A stretch of DNA of 64,000 nt from an uncultured Colwellia sp. (GCA_913058395.1 CAJXQI010000019.1:31871-95870); one strand, 5' to 3'; shown: positions 32,884-42,874, counted from the first letter of the stretch. The notes: generated from the letters alone by a model not told the origin. A program made the numbers and translations.

Positions 32884-34163
32884 AACGATTCGCCGTTATA
32901 GGTGCTGGTGTTTCTGGCTTAACAGCAGCCTATTTATTATCGAAAAAGCACCATGTTAGTGTCTTTGAAAAAGGTGCTGATATTGGCGGCCATACCGCAA
33001 CTGTTGACGTAGAAGTTGCCAATAAATGGTACGCCATTGATACAGGTTTTATTGTTTTTAATAATAAAACGTACCCCAATTATTTAGCATTGTTAGACGA
33101 AATTGGTGTTGGTAAACAAGAAACTGAGATGAGTTTCTCAGTGCATAATACCGATACAGGAATGGAATACAATGGTCATAACCTAGATACACTTTTTGCT
33201 CAGCGCCGTAACATCGTTAAACCTAAGTTTTGGCTGCTAGTGAAAGAAATTCTTCGGTTTAATAAGTTATGTAAGCAAAACTATCAGCAACAAAATTATA
33301 GTGAAACATTAACGCTCGGAGATTTTCTACAAGAAAACAAATTTAGTGACTATTTTGCAGAGCATTATATTTTACCTATGGGAGCGGCTATTTGGTCTAG
33401 CTCGTTAGAGCAAATGGAACAATTTCAATTTCATTTCTTTGTGAAATTTTTTCATAATCATGGCTTGTTGAATATAGCTGATCGCCCGCAATGGTATGTT
33501 GTACCAGGTGGTTCAAGAAATTACTTAGCGCCACTGTGCGAGTCATTCGCCAATAATATTCATGTTAATACCGATATTACTGCAGTTACTCGTGAAAATG
33601 AGCAAGTTCAGTTACATTTTGCGAGTGGCGAAATGCAAACATTTGATGAAGTTGTTTTTGCCTGCCATTCAGACCAAGCCTTGAAATTACTAGGTGATGC
33701 TAGCGAGCAAGAGCAAGAAATATTAAGTGCGATGCCATACAGCGAAAATTCAGTGGTACTACATACCGATACCAAACTTTTGCCCAAACGTGAAAAAGCA
33801 TGGGCAAGCTGGAACTACCAATTAAGTGCTAACCGTACAAAACCAGCCAGCGTTACTTACAATATGAATATTTTACAGGGCTTGAATTCCGAACATACGT
33901 TTTGCGTAACTTTGAATCAGCGAGAAGCTATCGACGCCAGTAAAATATTGCGAGAATTTACCTATCATCATCCAGTTTTTTCAACTGAATCAATAAAAGC
34001 GCAAAAACAACGCCTGACTATTTGTGGCAAGCAGCACACACATTATGTTGGTGCTTATTGGTACAGCGGCTTTCATGAAGACGGTGTAAGAAGTGCCGTT
34101 GATATTGGTCAACGCTTTGATTGTTACCTGCAACAAAGTCAATTAAAGCAAAAGGTTGGCTGA
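32880..34163 (+). CDS. FAD-dependent amine-oxidase-like oxidoreductase
   Basis: 427 residues. FAD-binding GxGxxG start FAVIGAGVSGLTAAYLLSKK with VFEKGADIGGHTATV, then DTGFIVFNNKTYPN and the GAAIWSSSLEQM block. C-terminal HYVGAYWYSGFHEDGVRSAV. It belongs to the NAD(P)/FAD-dependent family that forms a conserved trio with DUF1365 and a cfa-like methyltransferase. In related organisms this trio is linked to unusual (methylated, furan or cyclopropane) fatty acids; that is known only for some members and is inferred here. Confidence 0.88.
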   Translation: MKRFAVIGAGVSGLTAAYLLSKKHHVSVFEKGADIGGHTATVDVEVANKWYAIDTGFIVFNNKTYPNYLALLDEIGVGKQETEMSFSVHNTDTGMEYNGHNLDTLFAQRRNIVKPKFWLLVKEILRFNKLCKQNYQQQNYSETLTLGDFLQENKFSDYFAEHYILPMGAAIWSSSLEQMEQFQFHFFVKFFHNHGLLNIADRPQWYVVPGGSRNYLAPLCESFANNIHVNTDITAVTRENEQVQLHFASGEMQTFDEVVFACHSDQALKLLGDASEQEQEILSAMPYSENSVVLHTDTKLLPKREKAWASWNYQLSANRTKPASVTYNMNILQGLNSEHTFCVTLNQREAIDASKILREFTYHHPVFSTESIKAQKQRLTICGKQHTHYVGAYWYSGFHEDGVRSAVDIGQRFDCYLQQSQLKQKVG

Positions 34164-34989
34164 GCAGTTGTCGCATAGTCATATTTATCGTGGTGAAATC
34201 AGCCACCGACGCTTTCACCCTAAAGCACATAGTTTCGCCTATCAATTATTTATGTTGGCTTTAGACGTAGATGAGATGGAAGCCAAGCAATGCCCGAAAA
34301 GTATATTTGGCTTTTCTTGGTTTAACTTATTGAGGTTTGAAGAAAAAGATTACCTCAAAGGTGAACCTGAAAGCCTTAAGCAACGTATAAAGAATAAAGT
34401 AATTGCGTTATCGGATTGTGAAGATGGTATGGCAGAAGTTAGTCGTATCACCATGTTGGTTCAGGTGAGGTGTTTAGGGCTTTATTTTAGTCCTGCAAAT
34501 TTCTACTTTTGCTATGACGCTAATGAAAATTGTACACAGGTATTGGTTGAAGTAAGCAACACGCCGTGGAATGAACGTCATTATTATTTAGTACCTATAG
34601 CGCACAATAATAATGATGAAAATTTAGTACATGTGACCAATAAAGGTTTTCATGTGTCGCCTTTTATGGATTTGAATATGCATTATCAATGGCTGTTTAA
34701 ACCACCGATGAGTAATAGCGATAAATTATTTATTCGCATCGAAAATCATCGTAATGGTGACAACAAGGACGATAACAATAAAGCAGATAATAAGCAGAAA
34801 GTATTTGACGCCACGATGACGCTAAACAAAAAGCCTTTTACCAGCAAAGCGTTTTGGCAACTGTGGTGCAATTTACCAGCGATGACATTAAAAATAGTAC
34901 TAGGTATTTATTGGCAAGCATTAAAACTATTGATTAAACGCATACCGTTTATTGGTTATCAAAAAAGTCAGCCGACAGAGCCTAAATAA
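34156..34989 (+). CDS. DUF1365 family protein
   Basis: 277 residues by a TTG start overlapping the previous gene by 8 bp; a second TTG at 34168 is equally possible because the Shine-Dalgarno signal is poor. Blocks: IYRGEISHRRFHPKAHSFAY with YQLFMLALDVDEM, FSWFNLLRFEEKDYL, LGLYFSPANFYFCYD, then HVSPFMDLNMHYQWLF. It lacks a signal peptide. DUF1365 proteins are encoded next to FAD oxidoreductases and cfa-like genes; biochemical role unknown. It contains a low-complexity Asp/Asn/Lys stretch (NGDNKDDNNKADN) near residue 200. Confidence 0.85.
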   Translation: MAEQLSHSHIYRGEISHRRFHPKAHSFAYQLFMLALDVDEMEAKQCPKSIFGFSWFNLLRFEEKDYLKGEPESLKQRIKNKVIALSDCEDGMAEVSRITMLVQVRCLGLYFSPANFYFCYDANENCTQVLVEVSNTPWNERHYYLVPIAHNNNDENLVHVTNKGFHVSPFMDLNMHYQWLFKPPMSNSDKLFIRIENHRNGDNKDDNNKADNKQKVFDATMTLNKKPFTSKAFWQLWCNLPAMTLKIVLGIYWQALKLLIKRIPFIGYQKSQPTEPK

Positions 34990-35000
34990 GGAGTTGAGTT

Positions 35001-36227
35001 GTGGAACAAGTTTCAGGATTAAAAATAAGAAAACAAGCTAATTGGTTAGATAAACGTTGTCGGAACATTGTGTTTTCAGTGTTAGCAAAGTTGCAATATG
35101 GGCAAGTTGAAATAATCGACAATGGTCAGCATTTTCTTTTTCCTGAAGTTGTAGGCAGCGACTCATTACGTGGTCGCATTAATATTCATGACGCTAGTGT
35201 TTATCGTGACTTTGTTAAAGGCGGCAGCATTGGTGCAGCCGAAGCTTATATTGCCGGCAAGTGGAGTAGCCCTGACCTAACAGCGGTGATACGAATTTTT
35301 GCTCGTGGTCAGCAACAAACAGATGCGCTTGAAAAGCAGAAACCTTGGTTAACAAAACTTAAGTATGCCTTGTTACATAGACGTAACCGCAATAGCCAAG
35401 CCGGTTCAAAAAAGAATATTCTTGCCCATTATGATTTAGGTAATGAACTTTACACCCGTTTTCTTGACCCTGAAATGATGTATTCATCAGCCATTTATCC
35501 CGATGAAAATGCTGATTTGGCACAAGCACAACTTCATAAGCTTGACACTATTTGCCAGCGCTTAGATCTGAAAGAAAGTGACCATTTGTTAGAGATAGGT
35601 ACAGGTTGGGGAGGCTTAGCCATTTATGCCGCCCAACATTACGGCTGTAAAGTAACTACAACTACCATTTCAGATGCTCAACATGAGTATGCTAAAAACC
35701 GTATTGAGCAACTAGGCTTAACCGACAAAATAACACTGTTAAAGCAAGATTACCGAGAGCTTACCGGGGAATATGATAAGTTGGTATCAATTGAAATGAT
35801 TGAAGCGGTTGGCTATGAATACTTGCCAAGCTTTTTCCAGCAATGTAATGAACGCTTGAAAAAAGGTGGTAAGTTATTGATACAGTCAATTACCATTGCT
35901 GACCAGCGTTTTGAATACTACAAATATAATGTTGATTTTATCCAACGCTATATTTTCCCTGGTGGCTTTTTGCCTTCTATTACTGCCTTGTCTGAAAATT
36001 TAACTAAACATACTGATTTGGTGACTGAAACCATTGATGATATTGGTTTAGATTACGCAAAAACTTTAGCGCATTGGCGAGAAGCATTTTTAGCTTCTTG
36101 GTCGGAACTGACGCCATTTGGTTATGATGAGCAATTCAAACGTCTTTGGTTATATTATTTTGCCTATTGTGAAGGTGCATTTATAGAGCGGTCTACCAGT
36201 GCGGTGCATTTGGTGGCTAGAAAGTAG
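35001..36227 (+). CDS. Cyclopropane-fatty-acyl-phospholipid-synthase-like methyltransferase
   Basis: 408 residues, GTG start with AAGGAG 8 bp upstream. Family marks: HYDLGNELYTRFLDPEMMYS (substrate/active-site block), LLEIGTGWGGLAIYAA (SAM motif I), KLVSIEMIEAVGYEY and LLIQSITIADQRFEYYK followed by DFIQRYIFPGG. It methylates unsaturated acyl chains of membrane phospholipids. As the last gene of the sigma-chrR operon it likely modifies lipids under light stress. The exact product (cyclopropane or a branched/furan precursor) is not readable from sequence. Confidence 0.9.
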   Translation: MEQVSGLKIRKQANWLDKRCRNIVFSVLAKLQYGQVEIIDNGQHFLFPEVVGSDSLRGRINIHDASVYRDFVKGGSIGAAEAYIAGKWSSPDLTAVIRIFARGQQQTDALEKQKPWLTKLKYALLHRRNRNSQAGSKKNILAHYDLGNELYTRFLDPEMMYSSAIYPDENADLAQAQLHKLDTICQRLDLKESDHLLEIGTGWGGLAIYAAQHYGCKVTTTTISDAQHEYAKNRIEQLGLTDKITLLKQDYRELTGEYDKLVSIEMIEAVGYEYLPSFFQQCNERLKKGGKLLIQSITIADQRFEYYKYNVDFIQRYIFPGGFLPSITALSENLTKHTDLVTETIDDIGLDYAKTLAHWREAFLASWSELTPFGYDEQFKRLWLYYFAYCEGAFIERSTSAVHLVARK

Positions 36228-36243
36228 CTTCTTGTTTTTTGCT

Positions 36244-36283
36244 GTAATAGTTCCTTGCAGTAATAGTTCTTTACAGTAAATAG
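36244..36283 (+). repeat. 16-bp imperfect tandem repeat downstream of the cfa-like gene
   Basis: gtaatagttccttgca (36244-36259), gtaatagttctttaca (36260-36275) and a partial third copy gtaaatag. It lies just after the stop codon, as does the rpe repeat. Confidence 0.8.
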
Positions 36284-36287
36284 ACGA

Positions 36288-36327
36288 AAAAGACAGTATC
36301 ACTTTTAATGATGCTGCCTTTATTTTT
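36288..36327. terminator. Bidirectional terminator between convergent operons
   Basis: AAGACAGTATCA (36290-36301) pairs with TGATGCTGCCTT (36309-36320) with two mismatches; A-rich on the left and T-rich on the right. It ends the sigma-regulon operon and possibly the minus-strand haem operon. Confidence 0.7.
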
Positions 36328-36347
36328 ATGTCGTAGTGTTAGTGTGC

Positions 36348-39300
36348 TTACGCCGCTTTATCAATCTTATGGTTTTGCTTAGTTGCTAATAAGTATATTT
36401 GCTGTTTGTTTGGTTTAGCTGTTCTCACTTGCCACAGCGCCCCCAATATTATCAGCAATAAAATACCCGCTAAGCTGTAATAGATAACATCGTCTGGTTC
36501 TATACTTTGTACCGTTTGTTTCTCCAGTTTCTGTCCTTCAACTTGTTGTTCGGCTTTTGCTTTTTGCGAGGCTACTTTGCTCTGCTGCTGCGCTAATTGC
36601 TGATTGTTCAACGCTTTTTGTGCATCTGCTGATGCTGCCATCGCTGCCATGGTTTTTGCCACTAATGGCGCTAAACCATAACCTTCGGCAAGTTCATTAA
36701 CATGCTCTTTGACGGCGTCATTTAAAATAACTAAGTCGTTGTTATTAACGACGTCAATATACTGTTCAACAAGTTGTTTTAAACGTTCAGGGTCAGCTTG
36801 CCAATAGTCTTTACGCTCAGCTTCTAACATTCGCTCCATCATGCGAGCAAACGCTGCTGGATTGATATCTTTAAACCATTCATCAAGTCCTAGGTTTAAT
36901 TTATCATTAACGTAAATGTCTAAGTATTCGTCCCATTGGTCGTTGCGAATTAAGTTAGGGTCAACCACTTGCCAGCCAAAGAAATTGTCCATCTTCGATG
37001 CTAAAGAAACCGCGCCTGAATAACCTTCTTTTTGCAGTTCTTTAATCCAACGCGGATGGAACATGCGAGTACGTAGTTCTTTGGCAAGAAATAGTCCGGC
37101 ATCTTCCGCTTTCGCATTTTTAGCATCACGTAAATTTGCTACTACCATGTCTGGGCTTTTACCGTCGATATTTCTCACCGCTAAGCTGAGTGAGCCAAAG
37201 TATTCAAAGGGATCATCTGTGCTTAACATGCCAAATAAGTTTGAAGAGCGAGCAAACATCGCAATGTCAGTGCCTGATAATTGCTTGGCATATAGCTGAA
37301 TATCTTTACCTTCAGTATTTTCGCCTTTTTCACCCCAACGGCTGTTGTCAGCGCCGAAGAAGTAGCCCATTTTTCCTAAGTAGTTATCAGATATTTTCTT
37401 GTCAGTTTCCCAAGTATCACTGGCCCAGGCTGCATCATCAACGCCTGTGCCGTAATCACCTGATTGATTTGAAAATATACGAATCGTTGATAAGTATTCT
37501 GCTTCTTTTTCGTCAACACCTTCGGCGAGTAAATTGGCTTTTACTTTTTGGCTGTTTTGCCAAACTGAATTGTTGTCTTCCTTTAAGGCGGCCACTTGGT
37601 TAACTGCTTTGGCTAACATTTGCATGACATTAGGAAAGGCGTCGCGGTATAAACCGGTTGCAGAAAGCACAACGTCGATACGAGGGCGTTTTAATTCACT
37701 GTAAGGAATAACTTCAGTGCCAATAACTCGGCCGCTTTTGCTCCATTTAGGTTTAACACCCATGGCATACAAGACTTGTGATTCCAGCACGCCGTAATGA
37801 CGCATGGTTTCAATCGACCACAATGAAAAGGCCATTTTATCCGGGTAAGTTTGGTGTTTGTCGTAGTAATTGGCAATCATTTGCTCAACTAACTCTTTAC
37901 CTTGTTCGAATGCTGCTTGCGTAGGAACACGAGAAGGGTTGAAGCCAAATAAGTTATAACCTGTTGCTAGTGATTCTGGATGACGTATTGGGTCGCCGCC
38001 AGATTTTACTGGGATATATTTAGCATTAAGAAAATCAACCATAGCATCAAGTTCGTGGATGCTCGCCATACTTTGGTAAAGTTTTTTACCTCGTTCAATA
38101 TCAGCTTGTAGTGACTCAGAAAGCTCAGTTAAAGGCACTGGCTGCTGCGTTGAAGGCTCATCAGTAGCAATGATGTAGTTCTTAACGGTTAAATAACCTG
38201 ATAATCGTGTAATGTCATTTTCATTTTTATCTTCATTTTCATTCTTTGGACTAAGCGCTTGCTCTGATTCCTTGTCAGTACTATTTTCATCACGACTTGC
38301 AGGGTCTTCAGAATGATAAGTATGGCTATGCGAAACGCCTTCATCTTCTCCATCATCATGATGCTCGCCAGTTAAATTATCAGCGTAATTCTCATGCTCA
38401 AATTCACTTGCACCTTGAGTAAAATCGTTACCTAGCATTTGTACTAAGGTTGAAATAGTTAACGGTTGCTCAGGAATATAGCCATAGGTATGTAAACCTA
38501 ACGGTTGGTTCGCTGTTGCTAAGTCTTCTAAGTGAATATGCAAAGCATCGATAAATTCGTCAAATGCAGCGGTTATTTGTGCTTGTTCCCAGCCTAAGTC
38601 TTTACAAATATTAGTATCGAAACATAGCTTAGTTAATTGGCTAGCTGTTTTTTGCTTTACGCCACCTTGATCAAGCTGTTTATATTGGTGCATCAATTCA
38701 TGTAAATTGCGAATTTCACCTTCTAAACCTGCAGCAGCAAAGGGTGGTGTCATATGTGAGATAACTGTTGCTCGGCCACGGCGTTTGGTTTGCATGGCTT
38801 CACCAACATCATCAACAATAAATGGATAAACCACTGGCGTATCCCAAACCGCTAAATTACCTTGGTCGTAAATAGATAAACCTCGTTCTTTTCCACCTAG
38901 GTACTCTTGTGAACCATGGGTACCCAAATGCACAATGGCGTCTGATTGCCAATATTCACGGGCATAAAAATAGGCTGCAAGATAGAAGTGATTAATCGGC
39001 ACTAGGCCTTGATGATAAATCATATTTTCATCATTTTTATCATCAGAACGCGGAGGCTGGCGCATAATTAGCATATTGCCATTACGAATACGCGGTAAAA
39101 TGAAATAGTGTTCACCGTTTTTCTCTACCGCCATAAAGTTATCTTGTGGCTGTCCCCAATGGGCATTTATTTTTTGTGTTAGCTCTTTAGGTAGTGCGTT
39201 GAACCAAGTTAAATATTTATTAATTGGCATTAACTCAGCCAAGTCGTTATCTAATAACTCAGTTAACTGGTAATCACGGTAAAATGGGTCCAGTATTTTT

Positions 39301-40649
39301 TTTGCGTTTTCTACAAAGTATTCAGCGTCACGCTCTGCGGTTTGATAACCTTCGTTGGCCAAACGTTGACTAATGGCTTCAATACTTTCGGGAATATTCA
39401 TAAAAGACGCGCCCACGTCTTTATCACCCCAAACAAACATGGTTAATTTCTTATCTTGGTTTGCTTTATATTTTAAGTTAACGACGTTAATGGCTTTATT
39501 GACTAAGTGCTCTAGCTGATAATCGATAATTTCAACGTTTTGATCTGTCATATTCATAGCTGCGACGATCATAGGGTCGACCACGCCAGCGTTTTCAGGT
39601 AGTACTAAGGTGAAAGACATCATGTTGGCGCTCACACCTTGCATGTCTTTTTCCCATGTGGTTTTATCGCCCGAATAATAAGTCATGGCGTGCATTACCG
39701 GGACACCGAAATTTTCAAACTCTACCTTACGTTTATTGGCCCAGTGAATATTGCGGAAGCTGATAATCAAATCAACATCTGTTTTCATGGCTAAGCCTTG
39801 CTCATTAGTGTCTTTTTCAGTGCTTGGAATTTGCAATAGTTGGCTGTAGTCACCGCTAACAGGGCTAAGCTCAAAAAAGAATGGCACCACGTAAGCACCT
39901 TTAGCTTCTAGCTGTTTAATCGTGGCATCGATTAATTGTGTTTGTTCAGACTCGATTAATGCTCGTTGCAACAATACCGCTATTTTAGCTTGCTGTGGTT
40001 TAACTGGACGTAGTTTTTTATATTCCACCAAATCGTTAATGATCAAGTTCGGTAGTGTTGGGTGGTAAATTCCTTGCTGTGGAAAAATAATCGGCGCGGG
40101 CACACTGGCAATTGTTGTTGAATTTTCATTGTTCGCGATAACTTTTACGGCAATAAAACTCAACATATTGTCGAGATTTCGACGGCCAGCATTCATCCAA
40201 TAATCTTGTAATGTAGTGCCATTTTCACCTGTTAAGCCTTTATTGAGACCTTGGTTTTGTAAGTAACTAAAGGCAACAACTGCGGTTTTTACCTTTGCGA
40301 TTTCACCTACGTAGTTATCAAATGCAGCGCTAGCTTCTCGCACCGATACGGCATCAAGAATGACTAAGTCATATTGGTTGAAAAGTGCCGTTAGTTCGCC
40401 AGCTTTATTGGCTGTTTTTAATAACGACTTTGCTGATTTTTGCGCAATATTCCAAGTTTGATTGCTTTTTTCATCAGCAACTTTTTTTAATAAGGTAATT
40501 TTTGCCGTATTAGTATGTGCCGTGCTAACAAAGAGGATGCTTTGGGCTTTGTTTACGGCGTCTTGTTGGTTTGTTTCTGCAAATACATTGCTGATAAACG
40601 CAAGGATGCCGAAAAATAATATGGAAATTTTAATTAATAAATTGTTCAT
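36348..40649 (-). CDS. HmuS-like CobN-family chelatase, exported and membrane-anchored
   Basis: 1433 residues. The CobN/magnesium-chelatase H-type family is recognisable: YWQSDAIVHLGTHGSQEYLG, DDVGEAMQTKRRGRATVISH, LSATGLYRDAFPNVM, ASDTWETDKKISDNYLG and FFGWQVVDPNLIRNDQWDEY. Unlike cytosolic CobN it starts with a signal peptide (LLIKISILFFGILAFISNVFA) and ends with one membrane helix (IIYYSLAGILLLIILGALWQ region) and a basic tail. A low-complexity His/Asp/Glu-rich insertion sits near residue 760. In the Fur-regulated operon with a HmuY-like protein and receptor it fits HmuS, the CobN-like protein described as removing iron from haem; the activity here is inferred. Confidence 0.85.
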   Translation of the reverse strand: MNNLLIKISILFFGILAFISNVFAETNQQDAVNKAQSILFVSTAHTNTAKITLLKKVADEKSNQTWNIAQKSAKSLLKTANKAGELTALFNQYDLVILDAVSVREASAAFDNYVGEIAKVKTAVVAFSYLQNQGLNKGLTGENGTTLQDYWMNAGRRNLDNMLSFIAVKVIANNENSTTIASVPAPIIFPQQGIYHPTLPNLIINDLVEYKKLRPVKPQQAKIAVLLQRALIESEQTQLIDATIKQLEAKGAYVVPFFFELSPVSGDYSQLLQIPSTEKDTNEQGLAMKTDVDLIISFRNIHWANKRKVEFENFGVPVMHAMTYYSGDKTTWEKDMQGVSANMMSFTLVLPENAGVVDPMIVAAMNMTDQNVEIIDYQLEHLVNKAINVVNLKYKANQDKKLTMFVWGDKDVGASFMNIPESIEAISQRLANEGYQTAERDAEYFVENAKKILDPFYRDYQLTELLDNDLAELMPINKYLTWFNALPKELTQKINAHWGQPQDNFMAVEKNGEHYFILPRIRNGNMLIMRQPPRSDDKNDENMIYHQGLVPINHFYLAAYFYAREYWQSDAIVHLGTHGSQEYLGGKERGLSIYDQGNLAVWDTPVVYPFIVDDVGEAMQTKRRGRATVISHMTPPFAAAGLEGEIRNLHELMHQYKQLDQGGVKQKTASQLTKLCFDTNICKDLGWEQAQITAAFDEFIDALHIHLEDLATANQPLGLHTYGYIPEQPLTISTLVQMLGNDFTQGASEFEHENYADNLTGEHHDDGEDEGVSHSHTYHSEDPASRDENSTDKESEQALSPKNENEDKNENDITRLSGYLTVKNYIIATDEPSTQQPVPLTELSESLQADIERGKKLYQSMASIHELDAMVDFLNAKYIPVKSGGDPIRHPESLATGYNLFGFNPSRVPTQAAFEQGKELVEQMIANYYDKHQTYPDKMAFSLWSIETMRHYGVLESQVLYAMGVKPKWSKSGRVIGTEVIPYSELKRPRIDVVLSATGLYRDAFPNVMQMLAKAVNQVAALKEDNNSVWQNSQKVKANLLAEGVDEKEAEYLSTIRIFSNQSGDYGTGVDDAAWASDTWETDKKISDNYLGKMGYFFGADNSRWGEKGENTEGKDIQLYAKQLSGTDIAMFARSSNLFGMLSTDDPFEYFGSLSLAVRNIDGKSPDMVVANLRDAKNAKAEDAGLFLAKELRTRMFHPRWIKELQKEGYSGAVSLASKMDNFFGWQVVDPNLIRNDQWDEYLDIYVNDKLNLGLDEWFKDINPAAFARMMERMLEAERKDYWQADPERLKQLVEQYIDVVNNNDLVILNDAVKEHVNELAEGYGLAPLVAKTMAAMAASADAQKALNNQQLAQQQSKVASQKAKAEQQVEGQKLEKQTVQSIEPDDVIYYSLAGILLLIILGALWQVRTAKPNKQQIYLLATKQNHKIDKAA

Positions 40650-40661
40650 AAGTTGCTATCG

Positions 40662-40967
40662 CTATTCTTTTACGTAAATCATGCTGCCGTCTGCCATTTC
40701 ATAAGCAGTGCCAGCTTTTTTGCCTGTACCTGAACCGGTTTTACCATCGCTTTTAAAGCTTTCGATGGTATTACCTTTTTTAACGATAATTTCCATATTA
40801 TCTTTGCCTTCGTTTTTAATAACCGTGACGTCTTCTGCCAAAAAAGGATTCAGTGGATTTTGTGCGATGGCAATGAGTAATGCCGCAACTAATACTAAGA
40901 ACACATCAACCAAGTTAACAACCGACAAGGCTGGGTTAATGCCTTCATCTTCATCAAGCAGCCTCAT
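40662..40967 (-). CDS. DUF2149 ExbD-like protein
   Basis: 101 residues with one membrane helix: MRLLDEDEGINPALSVVNLV followed by DVFLVLVAALLIAIAQNPL. This is the DUF2149 family, an ExbD-like partner of MotA/ExbB proteins. The C-terminal part is periplasmic and ends YEMADGSMIYVKE. It overlaps the MotA/ExbB-like gene by 14 bp and is followed closely by the HmuS-like gene. Confidence 0.85.
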   Translation of the reverse strand: MRLLDEDEGINPALSVVNLVDVFLVLVAALLIAIAQNPLNPFLAEDVTVIKNEGKDNMEIIVKKGNTIESFKSDGKTGSGTGKKAGTAYEMADGSMIYVKE

Positions 40968-41574
40968 AATCTTTCTCCACAGCTTGTATAGGTAATGCTG
41001 ATTCTTGGTTACTGTGCTCTTGTGGCTTTTTTTCAGCTTCTTTATTAATTAATGGCATAAGGGCAACTAGTTCTTCAACCATCCAACGCTTCTTAACGGA
41101 TGCTATCCAAAAAGTAATTGACGCTATGATTAAACCAAAAATTACTGCTGAAAATGCGACAATAAGGTTTTCACTGATACCTTGAATGTTACCGTCAGCT
41201 AAACTTTTTAATGCTGGTCCCATTGGGATCATAGTCGCGATTAACCCTAGCATTGGCGCTAGGCGACTTACATTTCGCACACCTTCTAGCTCTTTTAATG
41301 CCGCAACATCTAGCTGATCTTGGCTGATGTTAGGCATTTCATTGGCCAGTGATGCCATAGGATAACCATTCAACTTTAATGTTTGGTTAATGCCCAGTTT
41401 GTTATTGAGCAGTTGCAAAAATGACTTGTAATGACGGCGACGCTGCATGGTTTGACTAAAAAATTGGCCAGTGGCAAATAGCGAATAAATGAACAGTAAT
41501 GCGATAAGACAAAGTACAGGAGCCATAAAAAAGTCTGACAGCTGGTACATGGTTTGTTCGATCTGGGCGATCAT
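40954..41574 (-). CDS. MotA/TolQ/ExbB-like proton channel protein
   Basis: 206 residues with three predicted membrane helices, near 15-35, 115-135 and 145-165. The region VRNVSRLAPMLGLIATMIPM followed by GPALKSLADGNIQGISENLI is the typical MotA/ExbB proton-channel signature. With the DUF2149 protein it should form an energy-coupling complex. In HmuYRSTUV-type operons this pair accompanies the receptor and HmuS. Confidence 0.88.
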   Translation of the reverse strand: MIAQIEQTMYQLSDFFMAPVLCLIALLFIYSLFATGQFFSQTMQRRRHYKSFLQLLNNKLGINQTLKLNGYPMASLANEMPNISQDQLDVAALKELEGVRNVSRLAPMLGLIATMIPMGPALKSLADGNIQGISENLIVAFSAVIFGLIIASITFWIASVKKRWMVEELVALMPLINKEAEKKPQEHSNQESALPIQAVEKDYEAA

Positions 41575-41672
41575 AATATTTCCTAAGGGGTCTAGCTAAA
41601 AGTGTAATTAACAAGTTAACGAGTCAAGACACATAAATAGTAGTGTCTTGAGTTTTAGTTCATGCTGTTCGG

Positions 41673-42839
41673 TTAGGCTCCGGTTTCGCCAGCATTTTCA
41701 TTGACTTCATCTGCTCTAAAGCTGATGTTGCCTGACACGCCGTCAGCATCGTAGTAACCGGTAATCTGCATTTTGTGAGTTTTAGTTGCTGTTTTGATCA
41801 GGTATACGTCGAATTGTGACCATAAAGAATGGCCTCCATTTACGCCATATTGGTACCAAGGTGTGTTGTCAAAGGCTTTAACGCTGTAGATGTCGCTTTT
41901 AAAACCATAATAAGCAACGGCCGTTGGGTCGACAGCGTCATAGTTATTATCAAAGTCATGTATTGCTTGTGCGTCGTCAGCAATATTGATGCTGAAATCA
42001 GCACCAGTTTTATCAGCCGCACATGGCAAACTAACATCCCACGCATCAGCCATTGTTACTTCTTGATTAGTATCAAAATCAATATAAACATGTGTTACAT
42101 CACCTGAACAGGTTAATGCTGCATCAATAACAAGCTCTTGCTCTGCGGCAAACGCGGCGTCACTGCTACTTTGATACGCCGTTTGTAAGGTGATTTGACC
42201 TATGCCTCGTCCTGCAGTGGTAATGCTTGTTGCTCTAAATTTAGTGAAAGCGTCATCAGAGTTGGCGATAAAGTATTTAGTATCGGCAGCCGTAACAACA
42301 TGAGTCGTTGAGTTATAGTCGTAAAAACCGTCGATAATATTTGATGTGACATCAGCAACAAACTTAGTTTCGTCCGTTGGAACATCGCTAGTTTTTATTG
42401 CTAAATAATCAGATAGTTCAGATTCTGCCGTTGCAGCAATAAAGCTAGCAGCAATGGCTTTGCCATCGGCATCAAAAAAGTCACTGTTATTACCCGTCGC
42501 ATAAGCAGTTACTGTGTTGTCGCTGTGTTGGTTTAAGTAAACCCCACTTCGTTTAAAAGCAACATCCCATACCGTATCTGTTTTAGCTTGCTCTTCGGTT
42601 AATTCAACAACCGCTTTAGCGTCTAAATCGTAATAAACGAATTCCGGTGCGCTAACACTACCGGTACTGTGTGGGCCAATAATTTCACCTTGTGTCGGCG
42701 CTGTTGGCGTAGGTGTTGGAGTTGGAGTAGGCTCTGGTGTTACATCATTACTTGAGCTGCTACCGCCACCACAGGCAGTGAGTAAAATACATAAGGCTAA
42801 ACTAGTTAGCTTAAATGGTGTTGATAAATTGTTGTTCAT
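41673..42839 (-). CDS. HmuY-family haem-binding lipoprotein
   Basis: 388 residues from the ATG at 42837-42839, with GGAG six bases upstream; the TTG extension is less likely. Lipobox LLTACGGGSSSS, then a Pro-Thr linker (EPTPTPTPTPT). The body has FVYYDLDAKAVVELTEEQAK and TVWDVAFKRSGVYLN near the N-terminus, and QFDVYLIKTATKTHKMQITG with YYDADG near the C-terminus, which fit HmuY. In Porphyromonas HmuY binds haem at the cell surface and passes it to HmuR. It lies directly behind the receptor gene. Confidence 0.85.
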   Translation of the reverse strand: MNNNLSTPFKLTSLALCILLTACGGGSSSSNDVTPEPTPTPTPTPTAPTQGEIIGPHSTGSVSAPEFVYYDLDAKAVVELTEEQAKTDTVWDVAFKRSGVYLNQHSDNTVTAYATGNNSDFFDADGKAIAASFIAATAESELSDYLAIKTSDVPTDETKFVADVTSNIIDGFYDYNSTTHVVTAADTKYFIANSDDAFTKFRATSITTAGRGIGQITLQTAYQSSSDAAFAAEQELVIDAALTCSGDVTHVYIDFDTNQEVTMADAWDVSLPCAADKTGADFSINIADDAQAIHDFDNNYDAVDPTAVAYYGFKSDIYSVKAFDNTPWYQYGVNGGHSLWSQFDVYLIKTATKTHKMQITGYYDADGVSGNISFRADEVNENAGETGA

Positions 42840-42874
42840 GTTTTTCTCCAAAATATACTTAAATTCTTAAATTC

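Noticed and set aside
36348..40649. Cobalamin-pathway cobaltochelatase CobN
   Set aside because: Signal peptide, membrane anchor, HmuY-like partner and Fur box point to haem use; no cob genes or CobS/CobT are near.
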